From assembly GCA_028532985.1 (NCBI GenBank), contig JANCIK010000010.1, forward strand, positions 2,666,001-2,730,000: DNA of 64,000 bases, read 5' to 3'. The translations under genes were made by a program, and so were the position numbers. Numbering within the stretch: the stretch's first letter is position 1; every line of letters begins with the position of its first letter. Of this stretch, positions 42,344-52,300 are shown one piece after another. Below the pieces are notes generated by a model. The model was not told where the DNA came from. It saw only the letters and a program-made list of their open reading frames with translations, and did no database searches. This stretch comes from Stropharia rugosoannulata (lineage: Eukaryota; Basidiomycota; Agaricomycetes; Agaricales; Strophariaceae).

Positions 42344-44500
42344 ATGTATGTTTCTCCGGATTTTTCGATTCACAATGTACAAGTAGATAGGGAACGAAAA
42401 TATACAACCTTACCCATAAAATTCCCTATCGAAAGTATAAGTGATAAAATCATTGAAAATAACGCCCTCGTCGACTGCGGAGCAGAAGGATCGTTTATCG
42501 ATCAAAATTACGTGCGAAAGAATAAAATCGAGACGACGATGTTGGACCAACCCCTCAAAGTACGGAATGTAGACGGAACACCGAACAAACGAGGGACCAT
42601 CAGACGTAAAGCGATACTAACATTTACAGCACTAGGACGGACATTCACAGAGGAATTCTTCGTTACAGGACTCGGCCGACAGGATATAATTCTAGGACAC
42701 CCATGGCTCAACAAACACAACCCAGACATCAATTGGGTTACGGGAGAAATTTCCTGGAGACAGGACAAGACAACTACGGCAACGGACAACGGACAAACTG
42801 GCAACAAACAAGAACTACTGGAAACAGTCATCCAGACCGCGACGCTTGATCACTCAGAAGCGGAAACATGGATACGCGCTAAGACTACCATCTCCCATGA
42901 ACTGGCAAAAGACGACAAACCGGCCAAACCGCTTGAGGACATGATACCAGAAGAATACCACGATTTTCTGGATATCTTCAGAAAACTAACGGCTGATCGA
43001 CTACCGGAAAGGAAACCCTGGGATCATAAGATCGAGCTAAAGGACACCTTCGAACCCAAGTCATTCAAAATTTACCCGTTGAACCCTCGAGAAGAGGAAG
43101 AGACTCGTAAATTCATCAACAAGAACCTGGCCAAAGGATATATCAAACCATCCAACTCACCTATGGGATCGCCCTTTTTCTTCGTAGGAAAGAAGGACGG
43201 AAAACTGCGACCCTGCCAGGACTACAGGTATCTAAACGACCACACGGTTAAAAACGCGTACCCGCTTCCACTTATCTCGGACCTGCTGGATAAACTAAAA
43301 GGGGCCAAATGCTTCACGAAACTGGACCTCCGCTCCGGGTACAACAACATACGGATACACGACGGAGACCAATGGAAAGGAGCCTTCACCACCAAGTTTG
43401 GCCTATTCGAACCGGAAGTAATGTTTTTTGGAATGTGCAACTCACCCGCGACCTTCCAGGCCATGATGGACAACCTGTTCCGAGAACCCCTCAGGAAGAA
43501 CTACGTCATCATCTACATGGACGATATCCTGATCTTCGCCCAAACGAAGGAAGATCTCGAGCGGTATACACGAATGGTACTAGAAATCCTAAAAGAAAAC
43601 GATCTCTATCTCAAACCAGAGAAATGCGAGTTCGAAGTAACACGACTCAAGTATCTCGGAATGATCATTTCAGAAGGACAGATAGCCATGGACCCTAAGA
43701 AGGTCGCCGGATTACTGGAATGGCCAACCCCGACAACCGTAAAGCAAGTACGATCCTTCCTAGGATTTGGAAACTTTTACAGGAAATTCATCCGTCATTA
43801 CTCCGAGATAGCACGACCACTCAACGAACTTCTCAAAAAGGACAAGAAATTCGAATGGACGGAAGAAACAGAACAAGCGTTCATGGAACTCAAGAAGTGC
43901 TTTACAGAACAACCGGTGCTTACCATGCCAGACCAAACCAGGCCGTTCATCATCGAATCAGACGCATCAAAATACGCTAGCGGTGCCGTCCTCATGCAAC
44001 TGGACACCAACGGACAAAAACATCCATGCGCTTTCATCTCAAAAACCTTCTCTCCAACGGAAAGGAAATACGAGATATACGACAGGGAATTACTGGCAAT
44101 CATCCGTGCGCTATCGGAATGGAGACACTATGTAATGGGAGGACCTCACAAACTGCTAATCCTCTCAGACCACAAAAATCTCACGTACTACCGCACCCCT
44201 CAGAAACTGAACGGACGACAGGCGCGATGGCTACTGCTTCTATCGCAATATGACTTCGAGATGAAACATACACCAGGAACCCAGATGATACAGTCCGACG
44301 CGCTATCCAGAAGGCCAGATTACATCCCGAAGAACGACGAGAACGACGAAAAGGTTACAATGCTGCCAGGAGATCTATTCGCAAGGTTGATCGAATACCA
44401 AAACGAGGCCCTATCAAAGTTATCCATACGACAACTTTGCCTCGACAAGGAGATCGAAATCAACTTTGCCTCGACAAGGAGATCGAAATCAACTACATAG
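42344..44500 (+). CDS. pol: Pol part 1: protease, reverse transcriptase, RNase H (frame broken)
   Basis: The frame is open from 42272 (-1 to gag); the first ATG in it is at 42344, 17 bases after the gag stop, so expression could be by reinitiation or by -1 frameshifting at the run of T before the stop. The aspartic protease motif is A-L-V-D-C-G-A-E-G-S-F-I, with Cys in place of the usual Ser/Thr. The reverse transcriptase has R-P-C-Q-D-Y-R-Y-L-N, L-D-L-R-S-G-Y and the catalytic Y-M-D-D-I-L near 43510. RNase H follows (I-E-S-D-A-S-K, D-R-E-L-L-A-I, L-S-D-H-K-N-L). The reading frame then runs into the second copy of a 29-bp tandem duplication (44432-44489), changes frame and stops at 44500, cutting off integrase. 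Confidence 0.93.
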   Translation: MYVSPDFSIHNVQVDRERKYTTLPIKFPIESISDKIIENNALVDCGAEGSFIDQNYVRKNKIETTMLDQPLKVRNVDGTPNKRGTIRRKAILTFTALGRTFTEEFFVTGLGRQDIILGHPWLNKHNPDINWVTGEISWRQDKTTTATDNGQTGNKQELLETVIQTATLDHSEAETWIRAKTTISHELAKDDKPAKPLEDMIPEEYHDFLDIFRKLTADRLPERKPWDHKIELKDTFEPKSFKIYPLNPREEEETRKFINKNLAKGYIKPSNSPMGSPFFFVGKKDGKLRPCQDYRYLNDHTVKNAYPLPLISDLLDKLKGAKCFTKLDLRSGYNNIRIHDGDQWKGAFTTKFGLFEPEVMFFGMCNSPATFQAMMDNLFREPLRKNYVIIYMDDILIFAQTKEDLERYTRMVLEILKENDLYLKPEKCEFEVTRLKYLGMIISEGQIAMDPKKVAGLLEWPTPTTVKQVRSFLGFGNFYRKFIRHYSEIARPLNELLKKDKKFEWTEETEQAFMELKKCFTEQPVLTMPDQTRPFIIESDASKYASGAVLMQLDTNGQKHPCAFISKTFSPTERKYEIYDRELLAIIRALSEWRHYVMGGPHKLLILSDHKNLTYYRTPQKLNGRQARWLLLLSQYDFEMKHTPGTQMIQSDALSRRPDYIPKNDENDEKVTMLPGDLFARLIEYQNEALSKLSIRQLCLDKEIEINFASTRRSKSTT
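44432..44489 (+). repeat. 29-bp tandem duplication that breaks pol
   Basis: The 29 bases at 44432-44460 are repeated exactly at 44461-44489, followed by the first five bases again (CAACT). As 29 is not a multiple of three, the pol frame changes here. Confidence 0.97.
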
Positions 44501-45960
44501 ATCTGGAACTCCAAGACGAAATTTCCCAGGCGACGACCACCGACGACTTCGCCCACAGGATTATCGACTTAATAAATGATCCTACCGGGAAAGGAGCAAA
44601 AGAAGTCCCAGAATGGACGCTCGAACAAAGTGGTAGCGAAAAGGGATTATTCTACCAGGAAAAGCAGTACATACCCGACAATCTCCTGCTCAGAAGGAAA
44701 ATCACCCAATGCTACCACGACAACCTAACCGCGGGACACCCGGGAGAAACTGAAACGCTCAACAACGTAAGGGACGTATATTGGTGGCCAGGGATGGCGG
44801 TATTCATCAAAAATTACTGTAAAGGCTGCGGCACCTGCCAAGAATTCAAAATAAACAGGCGCCCGAACAAACCTACGTTAAACCCAATCAAAGTGCCCAC
44901 CTCCAACCGACCTTTCGCTAACTGCGCCTGGGATCTGATAACCGACCTCCCAAACAGCGACGGGTATGACGCCATTCTATCCATAGTGGACCATGGATCT
45001 ACTAAGGGGCTAATTACCGTAAAAACCAACAAAACGGCAAACGAGGAGGAGATCGCGCAGCTTTTGATCGACAACTTGTTTAGGAGATACGGCCTACCGG
45101 ATGCAATTACCAGCGATCAAGACCCTAGGTTCACCGCAAGGGTCTTCAGAGAATTCATGAAACTACTCGGCATTACGCAAAAACTGTCCACTGCATACCA
45201 TCCACAGACCGACGGAACAGTGGAACGCTTCAACCAAGAAATTGAAGCCTACATTTCCATATTTTGCGTAAACAACCCGACCACATGGAGCCGAAAACTA
45301 GGAACGTTGGATTTTACCCACAACAACCGGAGACACGCCGACCGCCAGAAAACCCCATTTGAGCTACAGATGGGAGTAAACCCCATCGCTATCCCGACCG
45401 CATACAAATACACGAGGTTCCCAGAAGTGGAAGAAAGATTCAAATCGCTTCAGAAAGACAGAGAGGAAGCCTTGGCCGCTCACGAACTAGCGCGACAAAG
45501 AATGATCAAACAGACCAAGCACGACTCACCGACCTACAAGAAGGGAGATATGGTCTGGCTCGACGCGCGTAACCTTAAAATGAACTATGCATCGAAAAAG
45601 ATATCCCCGAAAAACGTCGGTCCGTTCGCGATCACAGAAGTACTCTCCCCCGTTACGTATAAATTAAAGCTACCAAGCCACTGGAAAATCCACGACGTGT
45701 TTCACATCATACTACTCAAACCGTATAAGGAAACCGAGGCCCACGGACCTAACTACGCACGACCACCCCCTGAATTAATCGACGGGGAGGCTGAATACGA
45801 AGTGGAACGAATTATGCACCATAGAAGGAAAGGCAAAAGAACTGAATACCTGGTCAGATGGAAGGGTTACGACGCCAACGAGGACTCCTGGGAGCCACCA
45901 GCAAACCTGAGGAACGCCTCAGACGTACTTAACAAGTATCGAACCCAACACCGTCTATAA
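44437..45960 (+). CDS. pol: Pol part 2: integrase and chromodomain
   Basis: The second half of pol is open through the duplicated segment and uninterrupted to its TAA at 45958-45960; the formal ATG at 44437 is probably not a real start. It has the HHCC zinc-binding domain (H-D-N...H-P-G near 44720, C-K-G-C-G-T-C near 44820). The D,D-35-E core follows with D in L-I-T-D-L-P, D in T-S-D-Q-D-P-R-F and E in G-T-V-E-R-F-N-Q. Next is the GPY/F module (N-V-G-P-F near 45620) and a C-terminal chromodomain (Y-E-V-E-R-I-M...Y-L-V-R-W-K-G-Y...S-W-E-P). The chromodomain should read histone methyl marks and steer insertion to heterochromatin, as known for chromoviruses. Confidence 0.93.
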   Translation: MPRQGDRNQLCLDKEIEINYIDLELQDEISQATTTDDFAHRIIDLINDPTGKGAKEVPEWTLEQSGSEKGLFYQEKQYIPDNLLLRRKITQCYHDNLTAGHPGETETLNNVRDVYWWPGMAVFIKNYCKGCGTCQEFKINRRPNKPTLNPIKVPTSNRPFANCAWDLITDLPNSDGYDAILSIVDHGSTKGLITVKTNKTANEEEIAQLLIDNLFRRYGLPDAITSDQDPRFTARVFREFMKLLGITQKLSTAYHPQTDGTVERFNQEIEAYISIFCVNNPTTWSRKLGTLDFTHNNRRHADRQKTPFELQMGVNPIAIPTAYKYTRFPEVEERFKSLQKDREEALAAHELARQRMIKQTKHDSPTYKKGDMVWLDARNLKMNYASKKISPKNVGPFAITEVLSPVTYKLKLPSHWKIHDVFHIILLKPYKETEAHGPNYARPPPELIDGEAEYEVERIMHHRRKGKRTEYLVRWKGYDANEDSWEPPANLRNASDVLNKYRTQHRL

Positions 45961-45965
45961 ACAAA

Positions 45966-46292
45966 ATGCCCTTCACCAATTTCTATCACCACTGCAGGAG
46001 AACGATACTTAAATGGCTTAAGAGAACTCCCACCATAACACCCCACTTTCCCATAATGCGCGGCATGAGGACCCCTCCGCTCTCACCAGAAGACGTCCCA
46101 TGGCCATTGCGAACCCAAGACTTACACCAAGCGCTAGAATTAGTCAGGATATTTAAAGAACACAGCGAAACCAGCGAGTCAGCGGACCCGTTAAAAGAAA
46201 TTTACCAGGACATCGTGGCTGACCTCGCGGGAGTCGAAGAAAACCTGAGGGAAAAAGAAGCGAGAGGAGAAAGAAGCGTGCTGATAACTTAA
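45966..46292 (+). CDS. Small retrotransposon ORF after pol, unknown
   Basis: 108 codons, starting five bases after the pol stop (TAA ACAAA ATG). The N-terminus is basic and aromatic (F-T-N-F-Y-H-H-C-R-R), then come a Pro-rich middle and an acidic helical C-terminal half (A-D-P-L-K-E-I-Y-Q-D-I-V-A-D-L-A). I recognise no domain. The very tight spacing to pol, the intact frame and the coding-like composition favour a real translated product, possibly by termination-reinitiation. Confidence 0.55.
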   Translation: MPFTNFYHHCRRTILKWLKRTPTITPHFPIMRGMRTPPLSPEDVPWPLRTQDLHQALELVRIFKEHSETSESADPLKEIYQDIVADLAGVEENLREKEARGERSVLIT

Positions 46293-46370
46293 AATAGACA
46301 AGATAACGAAAACCCTTAAAACTCACGAAGGGAAACCCCACCTCTCCAACAAACCTTCACTCAGACCAAC

Positions 46371-47972
46371 ATGACCTCATACTACTCTACCATCGACGAC
46401 ACCCTTGCCCGCTTCGCCGACCAGCTTAACCCTCACACCAGAGGGGAATACTGCGCTGGAGAACGGGCTCGTTACATCATACTGGGAAGGGTCGTACGCT
46501 ACCGCCTGGCCCTAACCACGAACGAGATAACGGCCCCAAACCTGGACGAGTGGCCTTACCCCATGCCAGAAATCGCAGCCGTGTATGGCACCCCCATTCC
46601 ATTAGACCCACCACAGATCGGATATACCCGCGCACGGTTCCAACAGGCGAGCTATCGGGAAAGGCTGAACGAGATCGATTACCTTCTTTCTCTCGCCAAC
46701 CAGACGTTCGAGCCCGAGTCAGCGGCAAGCCTCGCAAGCAGACTCAACCTCCGTGCCACCCTCGCCGGAGTTCGCTTATACATCCGAGCGAACCAAAACC
46801 ACCACCAACTCACCCCAAGCGATGACGAACGAGTAGAAATCGATACCCCATCACCCATGTCCGTACCCATCGAATTCCCCGACCCGCGCATATCCCCGGA
46901 ACCATATATTTCCCTCGATGAATTCATCGAGATGATCGATCCCAGAATAAGCTTCCAGAGGACAACCGCTCGAATTCCGGGCGTGTTAATCCCCACAATG
47001 AACCATCTGGACGATGTCAACAGGACACTCGAAAGACACCAAGTTGAAATGTCCATCCTCACCCGGACGAGGGAGCAGCTTTGGCAACACCTAAACCAAC
47101 ACCCAGACTTCCAAACCCGCATCCTCACCGAGCGACACGCCATCCTCACAACCGCCCCCGCAAGACGAGACCCCGTAGTGCGATACTCGCGGAGATTCCT
47201 CCACCACCCATATCCCGACTTTGCGAACGCAGAAGAGTCATCGGGAGAAGAAGACGCTCCCCTAGGGATCAGAACCGATACCCCCTCAAACAGATCCAGA
47301 CGACGATCCACCCCATACCCTCAGCAACGAATCCAACTGCCGAGAACACCAGAGGAAGGACTACTAGATAATTCTCCATCTCCTTCCCCTGTACCACGGC
47401 TCATTCGACTATCGCTGTGCCCAGAGGAGATAGAAAACAGATTCCCGTACAAAATCCTCACCCAAATCCCACCAACGCACGCCCCGACCCTACCAGTTGG
47501 CCTTGAGCCGACCCCGTATACAGAAACCGTCGAAAGTCTACTAAGAGAACAAGTAGAAAGGACGATGCTCCCTGACCAATACCGGCGAATCGCCCACCGA
47601 CACTCGCTCCCTGCACGCGACCCTAGGGCATCACCTGAACCCGGACAAACCATGTGCATTAACTGTGGGTCGTACGGCCATCAAATGCGTCTCTGCAGAA
47701 ACCCCTGTGGAAACTGCAATCAAATTGGCCACCTCGTCCTTACTTGCACCGTACCCCAGGGAGAATGGAACCCTCCTCCTCGACTACTACTCCCGCACGA
47801 ACGAGTACACCAACGATCCCCTCCGACGCTGAGACCCCTCGAGATACCCTCAAGAGAATCCACCCCCTTCTTCACCCCGGCAGAAGACATCAAACCCCCG
47901 ACGAATACTCGACCGCTCTTTACGACATCCTCGCAGAGTGGGTCAACAACCCTTGATCCATGCAGTGCATGA
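46371..47972 (+). CDS. Extra retrotransposon gene with two CCHC zinc knuckles
   Basis: 533 uninterrupted codons in the sense orientation between pol and the 3' LTR, where envelope lies in errantiviruses, but no signal peptide or membrane segment is present, so it is not an envelope. Residues about 1-160 are mostly helical (D-D-T-L-A-R-F-A-D-Q-L, R-L-N-E-I-D-Y-L-L-S-L-A). Residues 205-260 form a probable coiled coil (H-L-D-D-V-N-R-T-L-E-R-H-Q-V-E-M-S-I-L) and a Ser/Pro-rich acidic linker follows. Then come two perfect C-x2-C-x4-H-x4-C knuckles three residues apart (Cys429-Cys442 and Cys446-Cys459), and a Pro-rich tail. The knuckles imply nucleic-acid binding. It could be a second Gag-like or chaperone protein, or a captured host gene; I know no named family that fits. 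Confidence 0.75.
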   Translation: MTSYYSTIDDTLARFADQLNPHTRGEYCAGERARYIILGRVVRYRLALTTNEITAPNLDEWPYPMPEIAAVYGTPIPLDPPQIGYTRARFQQASYRERLNEIDYLLSLANQTFEPESAASLASRLNLRATLAGVRLYIRANQNHHQLTPSDDERVEIDTPSPMSVPIEFPDPRISPEPYISLDEFIEMIDPRISFQRTTARIPGVLIPTMNHLDDVNRTLERHQVEMSILTRTREQLWQHLNQHPDFQTRILTERHAILTTAPARRDPVVRYSRRFLHHPYPDFANAEESSGEEDAPLGIRTDTPSNRSRRRSTPYPQQRIQLPRTPEEGLLDNSPSPSPVPRLIRLSLCPEEIENRFPYKILTQIPPTHAPTLPVGLEPTPYTETVESLLREQVERTMLPDQYRRIAHRHSLPARDPRASPEPGQTMCINCGSYGHQMRLCRNPCGNCNQIGHLVLTCTVPQGEWNPPPRLLLPHERVHQRSPPTLRPLEIPSRESTPFFTPAEDIKPPTNTRPLFTTSSQSGSTTLDPCSA

Positions 47973-47979
47973 ATCCTAG

Positions 47980-47990
47980 TACGGGGGTAA
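47980..47990 (+). promoter_or_regulatory. Polypurine tract
   Basis: TACGGGGGTAA directly precedes the 3' LTR; the G run is the likely primer for plus-strand DNA synthesis. Confidence 0.65.
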
Positions 47991-48503
47991 TGTTACGAAA
48001 CATGTATCATTTTCTTCCTTTTCTCCTCTCTTATCTTATCATATCGCTCCATTTACCATTTACTTAAGCGAACGACGTCGCAGTTGTATTCTTACTTACA
48101 AACCTTCTCGACGGAGAGAGAACAATACCTACTCCTCTCTCTCTCACACTCCTGGGACCTGTCCCACATCCGTGGCAAAGGAACCCAATCTTTACTCGCT
48201 TCTTACCGCGCCCCCTTTCCCCTTTGGACTACGTGTGCGCGTACTACTATTCATACCGTAACTCGATAGGTATATAAGATGTAGTAGATACCGAGCTAAC
48301 TCTCCAGTTAGTTCTTTGAGAATCTACTTCTCTTACCCTTTCCTAGACTTAGGGCTCATAAGTCTACTAGCTCTCTCTTCACGACTCTGTCCTGCCGCTT
48401 GGCTAGACATTCGTCAAGAGATTATCTTGAACCTTTAACTATACGATCAAGAGATTAGATCGATTGTCCAGGACTTATAGGCTCTGCCTTCGAAGTCCTA
48501 ACA
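47991..48503 (+). repeat. 3' LTR
   Basis: 513 bp, 511 of 513 positions identical to the 5' LTR by eye, followed by the target duplication TGTAC. Confidence 0.95.
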
Positions 48504-48508
48504 TGTAC

Positions 48509-49318
48509 TCTATGTATGTAAGTATCAGTGTACCTTTTACCTTTTACTTTTACTCGCCGGTACATACATATCAAGAATACTGCCCGTAGTGCCCGTAGTA
48601 CGTGCGGTGTCTCTGTATTGGATTAGATTGGATCGGGTCGGATTGGATGATCTGTAGGCTGTAGGTTGTAAGTTGTAAGTTGTAAATAAACATAGCACGT
48701 CAAGTCCATGTTCATGTTCATCATGGAGTATCACATATTATTATTAAGGTCCCGAGCGGTGACATTTACGATCTATCACCGGCACCATGGACGATGATGT
48801 CGACTGTGTGCATCTATCCATCCATCCATCCATCCACCCATCCGTCCATCCGTCCATCCGTCCCTCCATCCGTCCGTCCGCCCGTGCATCCATCATGCAT
48901 CATGAGCGGTGTGTCTGCTAGAATATGCACATATATACATAGACAATGATCTGTGTGTTCAGGTGCAGTGCAGTGCCCTGCAGTGGCACTGGCATTGGCA
49001 CATTTACTTACATCCACTTGTGCATAGCACAGCATAGACAGATCTGTGATACATGCTTGCAAGCCGATTCAGACGCCAAAAACCAACCAACCTGCCATCC
49101 GCGCGCGGTGCTACACGCCGGAGTCCAGACACTGGACATTGGACATTGGACACCCGATATAATATCTAATACCGCTAATATCATACCACTAATATCATAC
49201 CGAGAACTTTGAGATATGATATGATAGTTCTGCATAGCGATATGCAGAACATACGCTAGCTTACGGCCGACACAGGCTGTCTGCCTAATTGCCTAATACT
49301 AATATAATATGCCTAGCC
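48509..49318. other. Spacer between Ty3 and pogo-like elements
   Basis: No gene. It contains a long (TCCA/TCCG)n array and short duplications such as GTAGGTTGTAAGTTGTAAGTTG at 48660-48682 and TAATATCATACCACTAATATCATACC near 49175-49200. Confidence 0.5.
48814..48894. repeat. (TCCA/TCCG)n array
   Basis: Roughly twenty tandem tetranucleotides, starting as TCCA and drifting to TCCG. Confidence 0.85.
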
Positions 49319-49320
49319 TA

Positions 49321-52300
49321 CTGTACGTAATCAGGAACTCGGTCAGTTAAACATATTTCATGAATTGAAGACTGAAAAATTGGTTCACCGTCACATTTCT
49401 TTTGTTTTTTGTTTCGTTTTGTTATTATGAGCCACTGTACAAAATTTTAGCTAGGTAGAATGCTTTAGACATACTCCAGAGAATAAAAAGTGCTTTTGTC
49501 CCAATTTCGGCCCGTTATATATTACTCGGTCAGTCCAACTTGGCGTGAGAGCGTATCACGTGCGTCATACGCCCGCGTTATCGCGCATCATCGCTTCTTA
49601 TCTCTTTCTTAATCCTGACACTCCCTCCATCGACTACGGTAAAAGCACACTATGTAACTTGTATATTTCACTTCAGGGGATACATACACCTCTACTGACG
49701 CCTTGGTCTCAGGGAATAACGGCCTGTAGGCCTAGAAACATCTGACCCTTTATCAACCTCATCCTTGGGCAGACTCAATTCGGCTACCACCTCTTGTTCT
49801 TCATTTACCGCAACAGACTGGACAGAAACTGAGTTTTGGGCTAAGGTAGATCCCTCTGCCCTTATGACTTTGGACCGAGGTCGAGGTTTGGGGCGTGTTG
49901 GTTGATCCAAAGTAAGTAATTCTGTCGGCTGCTCAATCATATTGATGCCAGTTTGAATCTGCTCCAATGTGTCGGCTTTCTTTTTTCTAGGAGCTAGGGA
50001 TTGACCCCTACCAAGTCCACGTTGACGTACCCGTCCATGTCCACGTCCTCGGCCTCTACCAATATTGAGTGCAGCAATCTGGTTGGTCAGATTGTTGTAA
50101 TTATTGTCCAAAGAGCCTTCTGATGATGATGTCTGATCAGTTTCATCACTGCTTGTCGCACTGTTGGATTGTGAGTCTGATTCAAGAGTAAGCACTGTCC
50201 CCTTCTTGGTCCTTTTCATCTGCTCAGCTGCCCGATCTGCTGCCTTCTGCATTTTTTCAGCCGCTTTCTTCTCTCGTTCCACTGCCCTTGCAGCTTTCAA
50301 CATTTGCATTTCTTGCTCCCGTGCTGCCTTTGCCTCTGCCCTCTTATCAGCCTTCCGCTTCTTTTCCTCAGCCTTTTCCTCCTGCTTGTTCGCTCTTTCT
50401 TTTTCCTTTCTAGCATGCTCTTCTTCTCGACGTGCTGCCTTTTCGGCAATGGCGAGCTGTTTATAGTGATTGGTGATATCATGTGAGAGTTTCTGGAAGG
50501 TTGGACGGGCCTCGATAAAGACAAGTTTCATTAGCGCAGTCCATTCAGCTTTGGCAAGTGAATCGAGAATTTCCTCAGAGGTCATGTGTCGTGCATCCGA
50601 AGTAATCCGCTTGTCCTGCTTCTTTTTTGCTTTGCTGAAAAGCTGTTTGCGCAACCTCTCGTTTTCGATATCCATCAACCGCATCTGTGCATAGTCCGCC
50701 TGAACTTGTCGACATAGCGCCTTTAGAATTGTGATTAGAGTCTCGTTTTGCTGCTGGATTTCCTTGAGCGTTGAACCATGTGCCATTAACATCTCCATCG
50801 GTAAGGTAAACTCCATGCTTGATGGCTGCAGCTGCTGATCATTATCCAAAACATCTAGATCGTCTGCGTGATCATGCACAGGTTCTTCCTCTGTATATGC
50901 AAGTGTGCCTGTAAAGGATGGTGATGGTGTAGATTCTGCGGAAGGTACAAAGGCAAGTGCTTTTGCATCAGATCTGATTGCGTATGTTGAACCTCTGGAA
51001 GAAGACTCAAGTGTTGCAATGAGATTTACAGGAATTGATGCTGGTAGGGGTTGAGCTGCCTTTGTTGTTGTGTTTAGAGAGGGTTCGTAAAGGGTATCCG
51101 AGATAATATCAGGATTATATGGGTAGATTCCGGTCTTCTTAAATGCTGTATTGATTGTTGTAGCCTTCAATGCCTGAGCTCGGGCATCTGCATAGTACTC
51201 CAGTAAATTGTATTTGTCGATTACAATTCCTTGCTGCATTGCCTGATTAATGACAGTTTTCCAGTAAGCTGCAAGTGGCGCAAAAACGGCAACATCACAT
51301 GGTTGAAGAACGTGAGTAGTGTGAGAGGGGAGACAAATAACAATGATGTCGTGCTTCTCAGCAAAACGGCAGAAGCGATACGTGCAATGACTGTTGTGTC
51401 CATCAAGAATAAGAAGCCGATGTCTTCCCGAAGTATTTCGTATTGCACTTGCTGGGTGAAAATCACGTTCAAGCCACTTCGAGCCTAACTCCTGATCTGT
51501 CCATCCATTTGGTGAGCATGAGATACTAGTGTCCAATAATAAGACTCAATTTAAATACACAAATTTAGATGGAACTCACCTTGCTTTACATGGGTTTCTC
51601 CGTCCCCATACTAAGTTGATTCTTTTGCCCTGGAAAATAACGGAAGGATGCAAAGAAGTGCCATCTGCACAGACTGTTTCAATAATAGTGACCATTTCCC
51701 GATTTCCATCCTCCACATTGTAGACATTTTTCTGGTCACGATCAATGATTGCTTTGATGCGCCTTCCGACTCCAAGTTGAATACCCTTCTCATCACAATT
51801 GTAAATGTTTTCCGGGGGAATGCTGTACTGTGTCACAAGCTCGTGATAAATTTGGAAAAAGCCCTTGACACTTGTGCGATTGACAGATTTAGCTCGGCAG
51901 CTTTCTAAACTCTGTGTCCAGCGTGTCTTGATGTCCAGGTTACGTGCCATAAATCTGCCCACCCATGATGCACCGACTGGATGCTTACATAGAGCTGCAG
52001 CATAGTCACGTAATGTGGTAGAAGTAAGAGGCACTGCACGTCGTCCCATAACCTTTATCCACTCGGCAACCACACGCTCCTGTGCATTTGTGAGGTTTTG
52101 GGTACTTTCATGAGCTTCCTTTCGAGTGTGCAAGCCATTGAAACGATCAGTTAGAGTAGAGCGAGGAACATCATAGAAATTGGCTGCTTTTCTTAATGAT
52201 AGCTTATCACGAGCTGGTATATCAGTTCTAGCCTGTGATTCACGGTATGCCACCAATGCAAGTTGAATACGAGCCTCTTGGTCAAAATCTGCAAGATTAA

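Larger units (their letters stand above)
40466..48503 (+). mobile_element. Ty3/Gypsy chromovirus retrotransposon with extra genes
   Basis: The element is 8038 bp. It has 513-bp LTRs (40466-40978, 47991-48503), both starting TGTTACG and ending CTAACA, and a 5-bp target duplication TGTAC (40461-40465 and 48504-48508). The order inside is self-primer binding site, gag, pol (protease, reverse transcriptase, RNase H, integrase, chromodomain), a 108-codon frame, a 533-codon double-zinc-knuckle gene, polypurine tract. The integrase downstream of reverse transcriptase places it in Ty3/Gypsy (Metaviridae), and the C-terminal chromodomain in the chromovirus branch. The LTRs differ at two positions, so the insertion is young, yet pol is broken by a tandem duplication, so this copy should not make a full Pol on its own. 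Confidence 0.95.

Noticed and set aside
41634..42407. Long minus-strand frame opposite the end of gag
   Set aside because: Shadow of the gag reading frame; no domain.
46679..47311. Minus-strand frame of 210 codons opposite the zinc-knuckle gene
   Set aside because: Antisense shadow; the sense frame is longer and has the paired CCHC motifs.
48814..48894. Tandem array examined as a possible CRISPR-like or regulatory repeat
   Set aside because: It is a simple tetranucleotide microsatellite without spacers.
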